A stretch of 53,170 bases of DNA from Arsenophonus sp052174495 (lineage in GTDB: Bacteria; Pseudomonadota; Gammaproteobacteria; Enterobacterales; Enterobacteriaceae). Position numbers and translations under genes: made by a program. Each line of letters opens with the position of its first letter. Position 1 is the first letter of the stretch. The DNA is taken from positions 1-53,170 of the forward strand of contig JBQMRR010000041.1 of the NCBI GenBank assembly GCA_052174495.1, read 5' to 3'. A model generated the notes under the pieces. The model saw nothing but the letters and a program-made list of their open reading frames with translations. It did not search any database and had not been told where the DNA came from. Shown here piece after piece: positions 50,956 to 53,170 of this stretch.

Positions 50956-52326
50956 TTAACGTCCATGAAGTGGTAACCATAATTGTAATCTTAGTCCTCC
51001 TAATGAGCTATCAGAAGCTTTTACCCATCCTTTATGATGAAAAACTGCAGTTTCGGCAATAGCTAACCCTAAACCTGTGCCACCGGATTGTCTATCTCTC
51101 GCTTCATCAGTTCTATAAAATGGACGAAAGATTTTTTCTCTATCTTCCTTTGATACTCCTGGGCCATCATCATCTACCGTTATTAAAATACCTTGATTTT
51201 CTTCTTTAAATGCAACTTCAATACGATTATGGGAATAACGTAAAGCATTTCTAACAATATTTTCTAGTGCGCTACCTAATGCAGGAGGATTACAATAAAT
51301 TGCCCAAGCACCAGGAAAAGCCATAACATTCAGTGTTTTATTTATCTGTTCAGCTTCAAAAGTAGCATTATCCAAAATGTCATTCCAAAGATCAGTAACT
51401 TTAATATTTTGTCTCAATATCTCATTTTTATGTTGGCTATGAGACAATACTAACAAATCATTAATCATACCATCAAGACGCAATGTTTCAGTTTCAATCC
51501 GTTCTAATTCTTTACTCTCCCCATGTCGACGGCGTAATAATGCTGTTGCTAATTGCAAACGTGTTAACGGAGTGCGTAATTCATGGGAAATATCAGAAAT
51601 CATCCGTTGTTGCGCGCTAACCATCCCTTCTAACGCACTAATCATCTGATTAAAACTATTTCCTACAGCTAAAAACTCTTGAGGTCCAGATTCCAGTTCA
51701 GGATGTTGACGTAAATTACCATTAGCAACATCATCCGCTGCCATTTTTAATTTTCTAGCAGGTTTTGCTAAACTCCATGCTAACCATAACAACAAAGGAG
51801 CACTAATTAACATCGTTGCAACTAACAACAAAAAAGGTCTATCAAAAAGTAAACTAATAAAATTAGACTGCAGACTATTAACTGGACGAACTAAATAAAG
51901 TTGATAATGATCTTCCCCATCACGTATTAAAAATGGTCCTAATATCTCGATCCGACCATATTTTTTCTTTTTTGGATGATCTGTATTATCTGATTGCCCA
52001 ATAAAATTACGAATTACCTGCATTTCATTAGGCATAACGCCAATAACCCGTCCCTCACTAGTTACCATGATAAGATGCTGATCTGGAGGAGCCCACTTTT
52101 GAATGGCATTAGAAAGCCGGCGCCACCACATAAGATCATTAATTGGATCGCCAGCTAACTCAGCTTCTATGTGCTGTTCTAACATAACACCTTGACGATA
52201 CTCGCTCTCTAACAGAGGTGTAATTTGCCTTGAATCAAGTTTAGGTACCATCAACACCAACATTAATACTAAAGCCAGCATAAACCAAAAAATAGCAAAT
52301 ATCCTGGCTGTCAAGCTATTTATCAT
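50956..52326 (-). CDS. cpxA: envelope stress sensor histidine kinase CpxA
   Basis: CpxA senses misfolded envelope proteins and phosphorylates CpxR; it also acts as its phosphatase. It has 456 residues (E. coli 457). The first membrane segment is about 8-28, the periplasmic sensor about 29-163, the second membrane segment about 164-186 and HAMP about 187-238. The H-box ISDISHELRTPLTRL has H248, as in E. coli. The N-box (ALENIVRNALRYS), G1 (VDDDGPGV) and G2 (GGTGLGLAIAE) are intact. The start ATGA overlaps the cpxR stop by 4 bp, so translation is coupled. There is no sign of erosion, although decayed IS elements begin about 120 bp downstream. Confidence 0.97.
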   Translation of the reverse strand: MINSLTARIFAIFWFMLALVLMLVLMVPKLDSRQITPLLESEYRQGVMLEQHIEAELAGDPINDLMWWRRLSNAIQKWAPPDQHLIMVTSEGRVIGVMPNEMQVIRNFIGQSDNTDHPKKKKYGRIEILGPFLIRDGEDHYQLYLVRPVNSLQSNFISLLFDRPFLLLVATMLISAPLLLWLAWSLAKPARKLKMAADDVANGNLRQHPELESGPQEFLAVGNSFNQMISALEGMVSAQQRMISDISHELRTPLTRLQLATALLRRRHGESKELERIETETLRLDGMINDLLVLSHSQHKNEILRQNIKVTDLWNDILDNATFEAEQINKTLNVMAFPGAWAIYCNPPALGSALENIVRNALRYSHNRIEVAFKEENQGILITVDDDGPGVSKEDREKIFRPFYRTDEARDRQSGGTGLGLAIAETAVFHHKGWVKASDSSLGGLRLQLWLPLHGR

Positions 52327-53018
52327 GTTGCTGAAACCATTAAATATCCTCTTCCACGTAGAGTCTTAAACCAAGGCAATCCATCTGTCCGTTCAGGTAA
52401 TTTACGGCGTAAATTTGAGATATGCATATCAATAGCACGATCGAACGGTGTTAAACGTTTTCCTAAAACCTCTTCGCTAAGATGTTCACGAGAAACAACC
52501 TGACCAAGATGTTGCGCTAATAAATAAAGTAAAGTAAATTCTGTTCCAGTAAGATCAAGAACTTTGCCATTAAAACTTGCTTCTTGTCGTCCTGAATTTA
52601 ACTGTAAGCCATCTATCTGACAAATTGACAAATTAAGATTATCCTGACTTTGCTCACTCCAGTTTGAACGTCTTAGTAAAGCTCGTATACGTGCAACTAA
52701 CTCACGATCATTAAATGGTTTAGGTAAATAATCATCTGCCCCTAATTCTAAACCAAGAACGCGATCAAAATCGCTGCCACGAGCGGTTAACATAATCACC
52801 GGAATTTGATATTGTCGGCGTATTTCTTTTAATGTATCAATACCATTTTTCTGAGGCATCATAATATCAAGTAATAATAGATCGATTGTTGAATCAAGAA
52901 GCATTAATGCTTGTTCGCCATCATAGGCGATGATCACACTAAATCCCTCCATTTCAAGTAATTCTTTTAACAGCGAAGTCAGTTCGCGGTCATCATCAAC
53001 AAGTAAGATTTTATGCAT
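52323..53018 (-). CDS. cpxR: response regulator CpxR
   Basis: CpxR is an OmpR/PhoB-type regulator of the envelope stress response. It has 231 residues (E. coli 232). The receiver domain (1-120) has the acidic pair DDD at 8-10, phospho-acceptor D51 (LLLLDIMMPQKNG), the T/S in MLTARG and K in LPKPFNDREL. The winged-helix domain (about 130-228) has LTGTEFTLLYLLA and RAIDMHISNLRRKL. A strong Shine-Dalgarno (ggagg) stands 9 bases before the ATG. A CpxR box lies 55 bp upstream, so autoregulation is likely kept. The divergent cpxP expected upstream would begin at or beyond the window edge and cannot be judged. Confidence 0.97.
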   Translation of the reverse strand: MHKILLVDDDRELTSLLKELLEMEGFSVIIAYDGEQALMLLDSTIDLLLLDIMMPQKNGIDTLKEIRRQYQIPVIMLTARGSDFDRVLGLELGADDYLPKPFNDRELVARIRALLRRSNWSEQSQDNLNLSICQIDGLQLNSGRQEASFNGKVLDLTGTEFTLLYLLAQHLGQVVSREHLSEEVLGKRLTPFDRAIDMHISNLRRKLPERTDGLPWFKTLRGRGYLMVSAT

Positions 53019-53072
53019 CAGTCATATCCTCCAGGAGCCAAAATACGACAAGAATTGCCGAGATGCCATGAC

Positions 53073-53087
53073 TTTACATTCTTTTAC
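53073..53087 (-). promoter_or_regulatory. CpxR box upstream of cpxRA
   Basis: On the minus strand this reads GTAAA-AGAAT-GTAAA, a perfect match to the CpxR binding consensus GTAAA-N5-GTAAA. It lies 55 bp upstream of the cpxR start codon, in the region where the E. coli cpxRA/cpxP intergenic boxes lie. Confidence 0.85.
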
Positions 53088-53170
53088 ACGCTCTGACGCT
53101 AATTTTCAACTATACAGATATAATTATATTAATATTAATCTTTTATCCAAAGAGAGGGTGGGAGTAAATT

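Noticed and set aside
1..53170. A novel intact molecular system (defence, toxin, biosynthetic cluster)
   Set aside because: All intact genes are standard enterobacterial housekeeping or envelope genes, and all accessory sequence is broken. Nothing suggests a functional unknown system.

Overview
This is an AT-rich window of very low coding density. About 13.7 kb of 53.2 kb (roughly 26%) is intact protein-coding sequence, in fifteen genes, plus one tRNA gene. Nearly all the rest is decayed insertion sequences, stop-riddled pseudogenes and unrecognisable erosion products. Every intact protein is a close match in sequence and length to an Enterobacterales protein, and the gene order follows two blocks of the Escherichia coli map. 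These features suggest a gammaproteobacterial insect endosymbiont in mid-course genome reduction, of the Arsenophonus, Serratia symbiotica or Sodalis-allied type. The genus cannot be fixed from the sequence alone.

Layout. Block 1 (1-18 kb) corresponds to the E. coli 20-24 min region: ycaR-kdsB (LPS Kdo activation), agp (periplasmic glucose-1-phosphatase), lpxL (lipid A lauroyltransferase), tRNA-Ser(UGA), tusE (tRNA thiolation relay) and hspQ with a sigma-32-type promoter. Block 2 (19-53 kb) corresponds to the 86-88 min region: pseudo-pepQ, pseudo-yigZ, trkH-hemG, then 14 kb of wreckage, then on the minus strand rmuC-ubiE-ubiJ-ubiB followed by dead tatA-tatB-tatC, ubiD followed by dead fre, dead hemN, and cpxR-cpxA with a CpxR box upstream.

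Three IS families fill the spacers, all inactive: an IS256-family element (about 1.35-1.4 kb, 8-bp target duplications), an IS1595-family element (about 1.0 kb, TIR of about 25 bp) and an IS481-family element (about 1.1 kb). They are nested in a consistent order: IS1595 copies sit in IS481 copies, and IS256 copies sit in IS1595 or IS481. This gives a relative chronology of IS waves. One Mu-like phage portal (DUF935) relic lies near 30.7-31.1 kb, and several unidentified relics of higher GC lie nearby.

How the genes fit together. What survives is envelope biogenesis (kdsB, lpxL), envelope stress sensing (cpxRA), potassium uptake (trkH), ubiquinone synthesis (ubiB, ubiD, ubiE, ubiJ), protoporphyrinogen oxidation (hemG) and tRNA thiolation (tusE). 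Tat export, flavin reductase Fre, oxygen-independent coproporphyrinogen oxidase HemN, the proline dipeptidase PepQ and YigZ have been lost by point-mutation and indel decay. I found no CRISPR array, no defence system and no convincing new molecular system. The most informative content is the fossil record: readable pseudogenes, IS stratigraphy and two retained regulatory sites.
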